IMG/VR virus record: IMGVR_UViG_3300020153_000001
Span: 62,001-126,000 of that record
DNA: 64,000 nt
Direction: 5' to 3' (one strand)
Source of the DNA: a virus
Shown here: positions 47,790 to 56,959 of the stretch, piece by piece
How the letters are laid out: each line of letters opens with the position of its first letter
How positions within the stretch are numbered: position 1 is the first letter of the stretch
Made by a program: the position numbers and the translations under genes
The notes under the pieces: model-generated
What the model saw: only the letters and a program-made list of their open reading frames with translations
The model's database searches: none
What the model was told of the DNA's origin: nothing

Positions 47790-50678
47790 TCATTTGTCTT
47801 TTATTTCCCCAGCCTCTTTTAGAGCTTTGTATAACGCGTTTAGCATAGAATCGTTACCACGATTAAGCGCGGGTAACAGCAGCCATTGCGTGGCGACCGG
47901 GGCGCTTTGAGAACGCACTTCCTCAATACCTTCGACAGCACCTATAAGACCGTAACCAACGGCGCCCGGGGCAATACTAGAAACCCATCCTGGAATCCAG
48001 CTATTTGGAATCGCTCTTTGAATCACTTTACCTGCTGGCGTAACTATAACTAGCGGTGCTGCAGTACGACCCACGCCCAGCCAGAAGTCAGCTGTTCCCG
48101 GCGTGAGAATGAATTTATTCCCTGCTAACGACGAAGCGAGAGCAAGACTAGGAGACGTTGGCACAGAGACCGCATAATGGCTGCCAACATTCGTAGCCAA
48201 ACTCAAAGCAGCCTGCAGGGCGGGAACACCTTCGGCTCTCAGCGTCGGCTGTTCTCTGCCAGACGCCTCGCCAGCGACCTGTGGCGGGCTGTAAATGTAG
48301 TTAATCAGCGCGGGCCATCCTTCCTTTGTTAGCAGTCCGGCAACCTCACGGGCTAATGTCGGAGAATATCTTGCTACGTTGTTCAACAATCGTTCGGTGA
48401 TTTTTGGGCTACCGCCGGAAGCTATCACTATATTTCGCGCAACATACCTTCTATCAAACACATTGTTGAGTATCAGCGCGTCAAGCGTGGGATCAACGCG
48501 CGGCCTGTATTCAAACAGATACAACCGCTCCATATCATTTATTATTTCTCTCGAAATTATCTCTGACATTAGCAGCCGGTGCATACCTGATGGCATACGC
48601 CCAGCTAACACGTCGCCTGCACCGCTTCGGCGTGCCAAAAAGTGCTGTTTAGCTAGCCGCGGCAGTTCTATATTCTGGTACCACTCTAATAATATATTAA
48701 ACTTAACAACGTCATTCATCGCTTTCTTGAACTTTTCCTCGTCTTTTAGCACATCTTCCTTAATACCTATAAGCGGTCTGCCATTCACTCGCTGGTTTCT
48801 CTCAAAATCATATATCTGTTCATGACCGACCGACTCAAAACGGGATAACGTTCTAAACAAGTACCGTACAAATTCTTCGTAATTTAGCTTCATATTCTCT
48901 ATTTCTTCTGTCGTTATAACTGTAACAGGCTTACCGCGGAAATTCATCACGCCACCGGCACCTATCACAGGTCCTGCAACATACCTTGTCGCTATAAGCG
49001 CCGGGGCTAAGACGTATGAAACATCGCGCTCGTCCTTTACGTCAAGCTCGCTTGCTAAAAAGCTCAGACCCATTTCCGCTGGCGAACTGTCACTACCAGT
49101 CACTCCTTCAATAGCCCGGTCGTTACTAATAATGTTGCTAATCGCATCGCGGTCTTCCAACGACAGTTTAATGATCTCCCTAGCTTTAACTTGGCTATAT
49201 ACCGGCGCGGTCGCCGGTACAGCTGGTACAAGCAAGGGTGAAAATAAAATAAACGGCATAACGCCCTCGGGTGGTATCGGTTTATCTGTTTTGGCGAGCT
49301 TTTTAAATGACGTTATGACTTTCGGAGAAGTTTCAGCTCCCAGCTTCGCTAAATAGTCGGCTACGGCTATATGCTTGTTTTCTATGTCATCCGGCCATAT
49401 ACCAAGTGCTGCCCGTGAGCCTGATATGAGTAGATAATCAAGGCGTTTTTGATCAACGAATAGTCCGCCGTGAAGCGACAAAAGACCGAAGGCCGACTGG
49501 CCTCCTTCGTGTGCCGGTGCTGTTGCTAGATACATTGCAGTATTTCTCAGAGTAGCTTCGCGATTTTCTTTTGCACGAAGGAATGAAAGATCGGTTGATG
49601 ATAATGCAGGCCCGGCTATCGCAAGCCACTTGTAAAATTTCATAGCTTGCGACACAGCCTGCATGGATCCGGTTGGCGTGAACAGTCCGATTAGAATCGA
49701 ACCAACCGAATCGATCAAACGTGTCGCTTCACTACCAACATCTATGTAGTCTCCGAAGATATCATACGCAATCTGTTCTGGCACCGTGCCGCCAAGCCAT
49801 CGGGTAACTGTCGCGTATAAACCAGTCACTGGCCGTTGTCTAGCCCATTCCGGCGCCTCTTTTCCTGTAAGCCGACCATATAAATGGGCTGTCCCCACAC
49901 GTAGGTCTTGGAAAGGAATCCCTGCTGACTCTCCGATGTATCTCGCAGCATGTTGTATATAAGATGTTAGAGAACGCGGCGATGCACCTAATATCTCGAG
50001 ATAGTGGTTACGTAACTCTACGAAGTTGCGTATTGTTTGCTTCTGTGCGTCTGTGAGGCTGTAGTTATATATTGCACTTTGATATCGCGTATCTTCGTCC
50101 TTACTTATCAGCTTTAGTAATTCTATAAGGAATGCACGACTTGCTACGGTCAATAACTCCTCTTTGCTTAACGGGTTCGTTCCCTCGATGCGAAGTCTGC
50201 GGTGTAGGTTGGGTGTTGTACCAACTAGTTTAAGTGCATATGGGTCTATCGGTGGAACGTGTATAATCGCCGAACTCTCCGGCTTTTGTGCAGGAAAGAT
50301 GTCCGGACCAACAGGTCGGTTTATGGGGCGTTTAGACCGTTCTAGCAACCAATGTGCCTGTTCGCCAGTAACAAAAACGTCCGGGTCCGGAAACGGCAGC
50401 GTCCGAAAAGGCGGTTCGCTAATTATATGTAGTGCTTTCGGTTCTGTAGAACCCGTTTGATATCGCGGTGTTGCGGTACTTTGAGGAACAACTTTGAGCG
50501 ATTTTGGTGGCAACGGTATATTTATATTGTCGCCTCCGACAACGACAGCCTTACTCCGGTCGTCCGTCAACCTTCCCCTTAGGTCATCCAAGATACTGCC
50601 GAAATCCTCAGCGTACTTTATATTTACCAGCCTTAGAATGTCGTCAATCGTTAATGCTATCGAAAGCCTATTCATCAT
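47790..50678 (-). CDS. Very large virion-type protein, 962 aa
   Basis: Starts MMNRLSIALTIDDILRLVNI. The longest protein in the window. Residues 100-200 are Pro-rich, a long helical centre follows (LTDAQKQTIRNFVELRNHYL), and Gly/Pro/Ala-rich hydrophobic stretches lie near the end (LIVIAPGAVGYGLIGAV-like). Size and neighbours suit an internal capsid, ejection or tail-related protein; no enzyme motif or family was recognised. It overlaps the upstream gene by 4 bases. Confidence 0.65.
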   Translation of the reverse strand: MMNRLSIALTIDDILRLVNIKYAEDFGSILDDLRGRLTDDRSKAVVVGGDNINIPLPPKSLKVVPQSTATPRYQTGSTEPKALHIISEPPFRTLPFPDPDVFVTGEQAHWLLERSKRPINRPVGPDIFPAQKPESSAIIHVPPIDPYALKLVGTTPNLHRRLRIEGTNPLSKEELLTVASRAFLIELLKLISKDEDTRYQSAIYNYSLTDAQKQTIRNFVELRNHYLEILGASPRSLTSYIQHAARYIGESAGIPFQDLRVGTAHLYGRLTGKEAPEWARQRPVTGLYATVTRWLGGTVPEQIAYDIFGDYIDVGSEATRLIDSVGSILIGLFTPTGSMQAVSQAMKFYKWLAIAGPALSSTDLSFLRAKENREATLRNTAMYLATAPAHEGGQSAFGLLSLHGGLFVDQKRLDYLLISGSRAALGIWPDDIENKHIAVADYLAKLGAETSPKVITSFKKLAKTDKPIPPEGVMPFILFSPLLVPAVPATAPVYSQVKAREIIKLSLEDRDAISNIISNDRAIEGVTGSDSSPAEMGLSFLASELDVKDERDVSYVLAPALIATRYVAGPVIGAGGVMNFRGKPVTVITTEEIENMKLNYEEFVRYLFRTLSRFESVGHEQIYDFERNQRVNGRPLIGIKEDVLKDEEKFKKAMNDVVKFNILLEWYQNIELPRLAKQHFLARRSGAGDVLAGRMPSGMHRLLMSEIISREIINDMERLYLFEYRPRVDPTLDALILNNVFDRRYVARNIVIASGGSPKITERLLNNVARYSPTLAREVAGLLTKEGWPALINYIYSPPQVAGEASGREQPTLRAEGVPALQAALSLATNVGSHYAVSVPTSPSLALASSLAGNKFILTPGTADFWLGVGRTAAPLVIVTPAGKVIQRAIPNSWIPGWVSSIAPGAVGYGLIGAVEGIEEVRSQSAPVATQWLLLPALNRGNDSMLNALYKALKEAGEIKDK

Positions 50679-51007
50679 TTACCTCCTGCCATATTACGAA
50701 GCTTATTTATAAGGTTTGTATTCTGTTGTTGCTGTATTGGATTGCTAACAACTTCTGTACGTACCGCTTCTTCAACTTCGTCGAAGCTTTGCGGAGGCAT
50801 AACTGGTACATCTACAGGCCTAAGATCATCTACGTTTATTGTTTCGCTTGATAATTCGATGTCGGACTTTATGTTAATAAAACAACTTAATATTCGATTC
50901 CTGTCCAAGCCGTTGCGTCCATGGATACGGTCGTAAAGCGTCGGCGCACCTGGAATGACTAACGAGGTTGGATTAAGGGGAAGTTTATTTACCCAGAATA
51001 TTTCCAT
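50675..51007 (-). CDS. Hypothetical protein, 110 aa
   Basis: Start at 51007 (MEIFWVNKLPLNPTSLVIPG), 6 bases after the GGAG of a palindrome. Ends QQQNTNLINKLRNMAGGK. Soluble, Val/Pro-rich; function unknown. Lies between the portal and the 962-residue protein. Confidence 0.7.
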   Translation of the reverse strand: MEIFWVNKLPLNPTSLVIPGAPTLYDRIHGRNGLDRNRILSCFINIKSDIELSSETINVDDLRPVDVPVMPPQSFDEVEEAVRTEVVSNPIQQQQNTNLINKLRNMAGGK

Positions 51008-51027
51008 TTTTGACTCCGGAGTCAAAA
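51008..51027. repeat. 20-bp palindrome, copy 16
   Basis: Nearly fills the 23-bp gap between the portal stop and the next ATG, and supplies its GGAG. Confidence 0.95.
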
Positions 51028-51030
51028 ATC

Positions 51031-52953
51031 TTACCTAGGCATCATGGCGCGTCTTGCCATACGGCCCATTTCTCTATCCATTTCTTCTATCTTGGCCTTA
51101 ACGAGAGCGTGGACGGTCGGATTCTTGACACGAAGCTTACGCAACTCGCTAATTCTCTGCCCAAGCGGCAGGCTAAATAGCTGTTGAGCAAGAGTTGTTG
51201 CAATCTGCTCTAGGTCTTGTACGGTCATAGTCGACTGCCGCATTGTAAGCTGCGCCAGTGTCTGCTCGGCAGGCGATACTGGTCCCGGCGGAACAGGCGG
51301 CTGCCCTTGAGCAGGAGGCGGACCAGCCATACCACCAGCCTGGGGCGGCATTGGCCCCCCGGCGATGGCTGGCGGCTGACCACCAATAACGGCTTCCGCG
51401 TCGCCCGTGCCAACAGGAATGCTGAGGAGCTGACGCATAGCTTGGCTTTTCTCGATGTCTTCCTTGGCCTTCTCCATAAGCGCCGTAAGCTGTTTTTCCT
51501 CCGTAAGCGACTGCTGCGTTTCTTCGATGAAATCCTCTATGCCAAGCCCGCGCAGTGCCGTCGATTTGGATACGAGACCTGCCTGCATGAGTTGTATTTT
51601 GGCAAGCTGTTTATTGATATCATCGCTGATAGACGGCTTCAGTAACTTGACTTGTACTCTGTCCCAGTCCAACAATGCCGCTATCTTGTCTACAACCCAT
51701 TGCAGGAATCTATTAAATATATGAATCACGTAAGACCAGTTCGTCTCGAATAGGCGTAACGCGGCAGGAGCAGCCTGGACGGAAAGGGACCCCTTATACA
51801 ATTCCATGGGTATCCCGACCGATTCCAGAAGCTCGGCTCGAATGTATTCGAGCAGCTGTACCGGGGCAAGATGCGAAGCTTCTGCTCCAACGAACTGGTA
51901 TTGAACAGGAAATGGGAATATGGCCCAGCTTGTTGGATCGTATCTCCTAGCTTGCACGGCGAAGTGCAGCTGTTGTGCTATAACGCCGGCGTCATCGGCT
52001 GCTAGCGCATCCCCGATAGCGCCGCCTCTAGCGGCTGGTGTCAATATCCTAAGAGGTATTATGTAGTCTAATGCTACAGCTTCATTGTGTCTGTGAAATA
52101 GGGCAACAAGCCAGGCTTGGCGGAAATGAGCTAGTAATGGACTTATTCCCCATCCCCTAAGAATATGCCCGGCAAGCGTGGGAACTTTAGCGTGGAATAG
52201 CTCGGACGGATAAAATCGGATATTCTGGTTTTTGGCAGCAGCCTGAAGTACCTCGTCCGGAGCATTGGCTATAACCAGGGGAGATCCTCTCGCAACTTCT
52301 GTCCTAAAATATGCCGGTATTCGCCATATATGTCTCGTAGCACCTGAAAATGGATCGAATTCGATTTCAATCTCGAATGGCGACCAACGCTTTATTATGA
52401 GCTTTTCTGCCACAATGTTGCGGCGAGTTACGGTCTGCCAATTTGTGGGACGTTTACACTGCGGGCATATTGCACGCAGATTACCATCAGCCCACTTAGC
52501 TTTCGTACTTTCACTATTGTCTAGCAATCGAAGAACGGTCGTTTCAAACGAGCAGTTTTTATGCTCGCACCTGGCAAACTTCTCGAACGGCGCTATGACA
52601 CTAACAAAAGCGTTGCCATACGTAAAGTAATCCAACCCAAAGGATTTTAGATGACTATGAATACCGAGAATGTTCTCAAGAAGATCCTTATAGCTTCGTT
52701 TGCCTTCCCTATCCGTACCTATGATGTCTATTTCCGTAATAAAGTACGATATAACGCGCTCTATCGCCGACCTATATACGGGCTGCGTGGTTACAAGAAA
52801 CTCACAAAGGCGCAGCGCATCCCACAACGTTGCGGGAAGCTGCGTACTGGCATAGTCAAACCAGGGCGCAGGGAAGGGTTGGAATCTAGCACGATATGTG
52901 TACGCATCGCCAAACGCGCCTGCCCCTGTTGTTTGAAATGGGTTGTCTATCAT
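51031..52953 (-). CDS. Phage portal protein (probable)
   Basis: A 640-residue protein. The early part (LPATLWDALRLCEFLVTTQP, VYRSAIERVISYFITEIDII) and the body (LLESVGIPMELYKGSLSVQA, NWSYVIHIFNRFLQWVVDKI) follow the helical crown and stem pattern of portal proteins. It forms the dodecameric channel through which DNA is packaged. A CxxC pair (CEHKNC, CPQCKRP) is inserted near residues 135-165, which is unusual. The C-terminus is Pro/Gly/Gln-rich. Position downstream of the terminase gene supports the call. Confidence 0.75.
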   Translation of the reverse strand: MIDNPFQTTGAGAFGDAYTYRARFQPFPAPWFDYASTQLPATLWDALRLCEFLVTTQPVYRSAIERVISYFITEIDIIGTDREGKRSYKDLLENILGIHSHLKSFGLDYFTYGNAFVSVIAPFEKFARCEHKNCSFETTVLRLLDNSESTKAKWADGNLRAICPQCKRPTNWQTVTRRNIVAEKLIIKRWSPFEIEIEFDPFSGATRHIWRIPAYFRTEVARGSPLVIANAPDEVLQAAAKNQNIRFYPSELFHAKVPTLAGHILRGWGISPLLAHFRQAWLVALFHRHNEAVALDYIIPLRILTPAARGGAIGDALAADDAGVIAQQLHFAVQARRYDPTSWAIFPFPVQYQFVGAEASHLAPVQLLEYIRAELLESVGIPMELYKGSLSVQAAPAALRLFETNWSYVIHIFNRFLQWVVDKIAALLDWDRVQVKLLKPSISDDINKQLAKIQLMQAGLVSKSTALRGLGIEDFIEETQQSLTEEKQLTALMEKAKEDIEKSQAMRQLLSIPVGTGDAEAVIGGQPPAIAGGPMPPQAGGMAGPPPAQGQPPVPPGPVSPAEQTLAQLTMRQSTMTVQDLEQIATTLAQQLFSLPLGQRISELRKLRVKNPTVHALVKAKIEEMDREMGRMARRAMMPR

Positions 52954-52955
52954 GA

Positions 52956-53633
52956 CTAGACGTTCTGATCGGGAAAGCGTTCTTCTAGGATTTTGAATAC
53001 CTGAAACTTTAATCCGTCGAACTCAAAGTGCCCGTATTCGCTTGTTTTGGTTATCAACACACTATTCTCGCCGTTAATATAGATACCAATAACCGAGTCT
53101 GTCGAAGTAACGAAATCTAGCATTTCGTCCTTTTCGTCGTCGAGCGACCTTATCAAGACGATATACCTGCCGCCTTCTGTAATCACGTATTTGTGATATT
53201 TGCTCGTAATAAGGATGGGAGAATTGGTAACGGCAAACGTTACTTTGATGTCGTTTTTGCGTTTAGTTTCCGGAACAACAGGAGCGATACTTGCCGTCGA
53301 CACTATGTTGTTCGCGCCTGTCGGAGTTTGATGGTTTTGCATAACAGAGCGCAGTAGATCTGTCCCCTTTGCGTTACGTACAGGTTCTACTTTGCCTGTA
53401 GTCGGATCAAAAATACGTTCAAACTCCGTACCAGGGTCAATAATGACAGGATTTGCTTTTTTGGGATCATACCAGGACATGACACCTCCCTTAGATCTTG
53501 GGACTTGGTACGACGGACCACGAAAACCATACATCTCGGCCAAATTTGGAATCTCAATGATTCCCATCATTTGGCCGTCTGGATCTTTTCTAGACAGAGC
53601 GCGCGCCTCTGCTGAAGAATAACTAAATGACAT
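52956..53633 (-). CDS. Hypothetical protein, 225 aa
   Basis: Starts MSFSYSSAEARALSRKDPDG. The second half is beta-rich (VTFAVTNSPILITSKYHKYV, FEFDGLKFQVFKILEE). No family. It lies between portal and terminase, where scaffold, protease or adaptor genes are common. It overlaps the upstream gene by 11 bases. Confidence 0.7.
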   Translation of the reverse strand: MSFSYSSAEARALSRKDPDGQMMGIIEIPNLAEMYGFRGPSYQVPRSKGGVMSWYDPKKANPVIIDPGTEFERIFDPTTGKVEPVRNAKGTDLLRSVMQNHQTPTGANNIVSTASIAPVVPETKRKNDIKVTFAVTNSPILITSKYHKYVITEGGRYIVLIRSLDDEKDEMLDFVTSTDSVIGIYINGENSVLITKTSEYGHFEFDGLKFQVFKILEERFPDQNV

Positions 53634-53979
53634 CTATATCTTCCTGCGCCGCGTTATCAAGACATATTGGATAGTATTGCCCACTAGGAGAAACAACAGA
53701 TAACGGATTATTGCGTATGCTCCACTTCTGACCTTCAAACATATAAACGAATAAAGGATAGTCCTTCTTCGTCTGATGTAGCTCTAACAGCTTAGATTTG
53801 CACTGCTCTACGTCATCAAGTTCAACCAATGTCGGCTTCCCGGCCATCGAAGCTATAACAAGATAGAACTTATTACGGCCAGACTTCTTTAATGCTTCGG
53901 CGGCCTGTTTTAACGCCACGGCTAGACCTTCAATTACGCCGACATCTTCAGCCTTAAATTGGTCTTCCATACTTGGCAA
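53623..53979 (-). CDS. Hypothetical protein, 118 aa
   Basis: Starts MPSMEDQFKAEDVGVIEGLA. Small alpha/beta protein (AAEALKKSGRNKFYLVIASM, VYMFEGQKWSIRNNPLSVVS). Overlaps both neighbours, so translation is coupled. Function unknown. Confidence 0.7.
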   Translation of the reverse strand: MPSMEDQFKAEDVGVIEGLAVALKQAAEALKKSGRNKFYLVIASMAGKPTLVELDDVEQCKSKLLELHQTKKDYPLFVYMFEGQKWSIRNNPLSVVSPSGQYYPICLDNAAQEDIDVI

Positions 53980-55117
53980 GCTCCACCCACACGGACTCTG
54001 GAATCTTATAGCCGCGTTCGACCCTCATAATCGGCGTTATACCCATACCCGCTACAACGTCGTCAAAAATATCGCCGTGTTTGAACGACGCAAGCGCCTC
54101 TTGCAAACGTGCCTTGTCGAACTTATCAAAGTCAGGATCTGAAGCAAGTTTAGTAAATGTCTCTCCGAGCGAGTCCTTCAGCATAGACGGCGTGATGGCA
54201 TCAAATGCTTTGGCGTCGTAGATCGCGCCAGTTGTTGGATTGACGATTATATCGACGGCTTCGGCGTCCTTTTCGGTTATAGTAAATACATAGTCCTCCG
54301 GAAGCCCCGCTAAACGGTAGTGCCGAGTCCACCTATTAGCGTTATCGATCTGGTCGATAAGCTCAAGGACAGATTGCGCCTCTGCTATCTTAACAGCGGC
54401 AGATTTTTCTCCGCCAGCCATCTTCTTTGCCAAAACTTCTAGCTCTTTTGCAAGATCGTATTTACCGTCGGCACGAGCCATATTTACCCGGCTTCTAATA
54501 ATATTGCATAACCCCTCTATAGAGGGGATGCCGATACATGCTGACTTTAGTATGCAATCTAGTTCGTCTTTAATAAAGGCGCTTTCTCGCTCGGCCGCTG
54601 CCAGTATTTTAGTCGCCATCTGCTGTCTGTCGGCGAAGCTGGAAATATCTGTTCTGTTTTCGCTGAAATACTTTGCAGCCGCCTTAACTTCGTGTCGGTT
54701 CCTCAGCGGATAATACCGGCGCTTATGGCCCGCGACGACCTTAACAAGAGCAAAATAGTCGTCTGGAAGATCGTTGTCGCTGGCTGTCTTCTCTAAAGCC
54801 TCGACTATGTCCTTCTTAAGCTTCAGAACCTCGTCTGTTATATTGAATAGGTCGGCTGCCTCTAAAATACGCCGCTCCACGTTTTCGTCTGCATTCTTCT
54901 CCAACCAAAAATAAGCCGCCGAAACCCATACGGCAGCGGGATTTGTTATTGGATAGCGTTTCCTATATGGATCAGCGTAGTCAAGGCTGCCCTTAGCATC
55001 CTTGCCGTAAATAGCATCAGCAGACGCTAACTTTACAAATTCCGGCGCGTTAAAGCTAGAGATTATGTTGGCAGTTCTTTGCCCGCTTTGGTCAGTACGT
55101 TGATCAAAAATGGCCAT
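53954..55117 (-). CDS. Virion-region protein, 387 aa
   Basis: Starts MAIFDQRTDQSGQRTANIIS with GGAGG. Helical and charged (KLKKDIVEALEKTASDNDLP, ATKILAAAERESAFIKDELD). No catalytic motif. Its place right after the terminase gene suggests a capsid or scaffold role, but no family was recognised. A palindrome lies 22 bp upstream. Confidence 0.65.
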   Translation of the reverse strand: MAIFDQRTDQSGQRTANIISSFNAPEFVKLASADAIYGKDAKGSLDYADPYRKRYPITNPAAVWVSAAYFWLEKNADENVERRILEAADLFNITDEVLKLKKDIVEALEKTASDNDLPDDYFALVKVVAGHKRRYYPLRNRHEVKAAAKYFSENRTDISSFADRQQMATKILAAAERESAFIKDELDCILKSACIGIPSIEGLCNIIRSRVNMARADGKYDLAKELEVLAKKMAGGEKSAAVKIAEAQSVLELIDQIDNANRWTRHYRLAGLPEDYVFTITEKDAEAVDIIVNPTTGAIYDAKAFDAITPSMLKDSLGETFTKLASDPDFDKFDKARLQEALASFKHGDIFDDVVAGMGITPIMRVERGYKIPESVWVELAKYGRPI

Positions 55118-55139
55118 ATTATTAGACCTCCGTTGGAAA

Positions 55140-55159
55140 TTTTGACTCCGGAGTCAAAA
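55140..55159. repeat. 20-bp palindrome, copy 17
   Basis: Between the terminase stop and the 387-residue gene, which has its own GGAGG site. Confidence 0.95.
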
Positions 55160-55186
55160 ATTATCTCTAAACTCTATTATAACTTA

Positions 55187-56959
55187 TTAGGCCGTCGTCT
55201 CTGAGGCATAGCTGGCAAGTATATTGGCCAAATCCGGCCAGCGGGTACGTATCCATATAGCCGAGCAGGCGTAGTTTACGGCGTGAACGAAGTCGTCTAT
55301 CGACCCTGGCTGCTTAGAAATATGATAACGCTCCCTGATAATAGACTGCGTCCGATCCTCTTTCAAAGATAGAAAGTCCGTAGTAAGACAACTATCCGGA
55401 TCGTCCTTCTTATATGCAAAGAACTGTATATGGCCTAGCTTGATAAGTGCACATAGAAGCTGTAGCGTTTTTGACTTATGCAACAATACATATGGACGAG
55501 GTTGTAACGGCGACGGTTCCTTTATCTTATAGACAGCCTCCATGCTTGTTCCGCTATATAGCATAGGAATTATCTTGTTGTCTGGAAATCCTGCGTTAAT
55601 AAGTATGGTTTCACGAACCATGCCGCCGCCGCCGTAGTCGTGAGCCAGAATAGTTGGATTAAAATGATAACAGTATCGACATATTTCGGCAGCCTCGCGT
55701 AGATGATCGTTTGGGGTAAGTAATCGCTTACCCCAAATTACGTGCAGCTTACCATCGGGGCACAGTCCTACAAGAGCCAATGTCGTAAAGCTTGTCATTT
55801 CTTCCCCGCCACCACCCCAGTCTATACCTAATGCCGTAATAATGTAGTCTTTTGCTTTCTCTATAGCAGTCTCGTCCTTATTCTCCCACAGAGTTGATGC
55901 TCGCTGTAGATCTACTTCGCCGACTAGAGCCGCAGAAGCGTCATACGGCCAACCCATGACCTCGTTATAGAATATGTACGCCGGCCCGTTTATTTTCTTA
56001 AGAAGCGTCGCCCAGTTCCGCTGGTTTGCATAATGATGTGGCAGCAATATCTGTGGAACGTGGTATCCAGTAAATTCGTGAACGCGATCCTTGAACCTAT
56101 GGACCCACATACCATTTCTGGGGGATATGGGCTGCCGACATTTGTGGCATAAAAGAGCAGGGTATCGTTCGGATATCTTATCGTGAACTGGCCCGAGTAA
56201 CTTTTCGAGATGATAGTCTGGCGACGGTATATTCCATGTCGTAAGACCATTTGTAGTGCAATGGGTGCATCGAATAAACCATTCAGCTTGGCTGCTTCGG
56301 TACCATAGCGTCGCTAACGTGTTGCTTGTTGTTTTCGGCGTCCCAGCGTAAAGAGCCTGTACCCCAAATTTAGCGTGGGAGAGAGTCTCTTTAATGATGT
56401 CTATGGTCGGCAATAGCATGTCTTGCGTCTCGTCGCACAATAGTCTTGTGGACGCGATACCTCTTGTACGGTCAGGATTATCGTAGGCATAAGTGAGTAT
56501 CACGTGAGAACCGTTAGTAAAGTCCTTCTGGAATACCTGGTCGACGCTGTCTTTGCCCATTAATATCCTACCAATTACAGAAGAACGCAGTATTGGACTA
56601 AGATATAGTGTGCTGAAGCGGGTAGCGTGTATTTCTCTGGGAAATACGACCGTAACCGTAAAATATGGTACGCTAGCTGCCAAAAGAAGGCTCTGGACGG
56701 CGATATTAGTGGTTTTGCCGACCTGCCTGCCGCACATTAGGACCGTTTCCATCGGCTGGCGGAGGCTAAAGAGAGGCGAGAAGACAAAATGATCTTCTAG
56801 AGTTAGTGGTTCGCCGTTTATGCTGAATAGAAAAGGCAGAAGCGGTACAGCGCTGCTATTGTTCTGTGCTATCAACGCCAGCTCTGAAAGAGCTTTTTCG
56901 ACATCTCTTTGGTGTCCGACGCTAGAACCGTTAGTTGAAACAGGAGCCGACTCGAACAT
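55187..56959 (-). CDS. Large terminase subunit (TerL)
   Basis: A 590-residue protein. Walker A is VLMCGRQVGKTTNIAV (near residue 75), Walker B is RLLCDETQDMLLP, and the nuclease domain begins ALGIDWGGGGEEMTSF with further acidic residues in LAHDYGGGGMVRE. These define the two-domain DNA-packaging motor: ATPase plus RNase H-like nuclease. CTHCTTNG, CHKCRQP add a Cys pair between them. The start overlaps the upstream gene by 88 bases and has a poor ribosome site, so it may lie further in. Confidence 0.92.
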   Translation of the reverse strand: MFESAPVSTNGSSVGHQRDVEKALSELALIAQNNSSAVPLLPFLFSINGEPLTLEDHFVFSPLFSLRQPMETVLMCGRQVGKTTNIAVQSLLLAASVPYFTVTVVFPREIHATRFSTLYLSPILRSSVIGRILMGKDSVDQVFQKDFTNGSHVILTYAYDNPDRTRGIASTRLLCDETQDMLLPTIDIIKETLSHAKFGVQALYAGTPKTTSNTLATLWYRSSQAEWFIRCTHCTTNGLTTWNIPSPDYHLEKLLGPVHDKISERYPALLCHKCRQPISPRNGMWVHRFKDRVHEFTGYHVPQILLPHHYANQRNWATLLKKINGPAYIFYNEVMGWPYDASAALVGEVDLQRASTLWENKDETAIEKAKDYIITALGIDWGGGGEEMTSFTTLALVGLCPDGKLHVIWGKRLLTPNDHLREAAEICRYCYHFNPTILAHDYGGGGMVRETILINAGFPDNKIIPMLYSGTSMEAVYKIKEPSPLQPRPYVLLHKSKTLQLLCALIKLGHIQFFAYKKDDPDSCLTTDFLSLKEDRTQSIIRERYHISKQPGSIDDFVHAVNYACSAIWIRTRWPDLANILASYASETTA

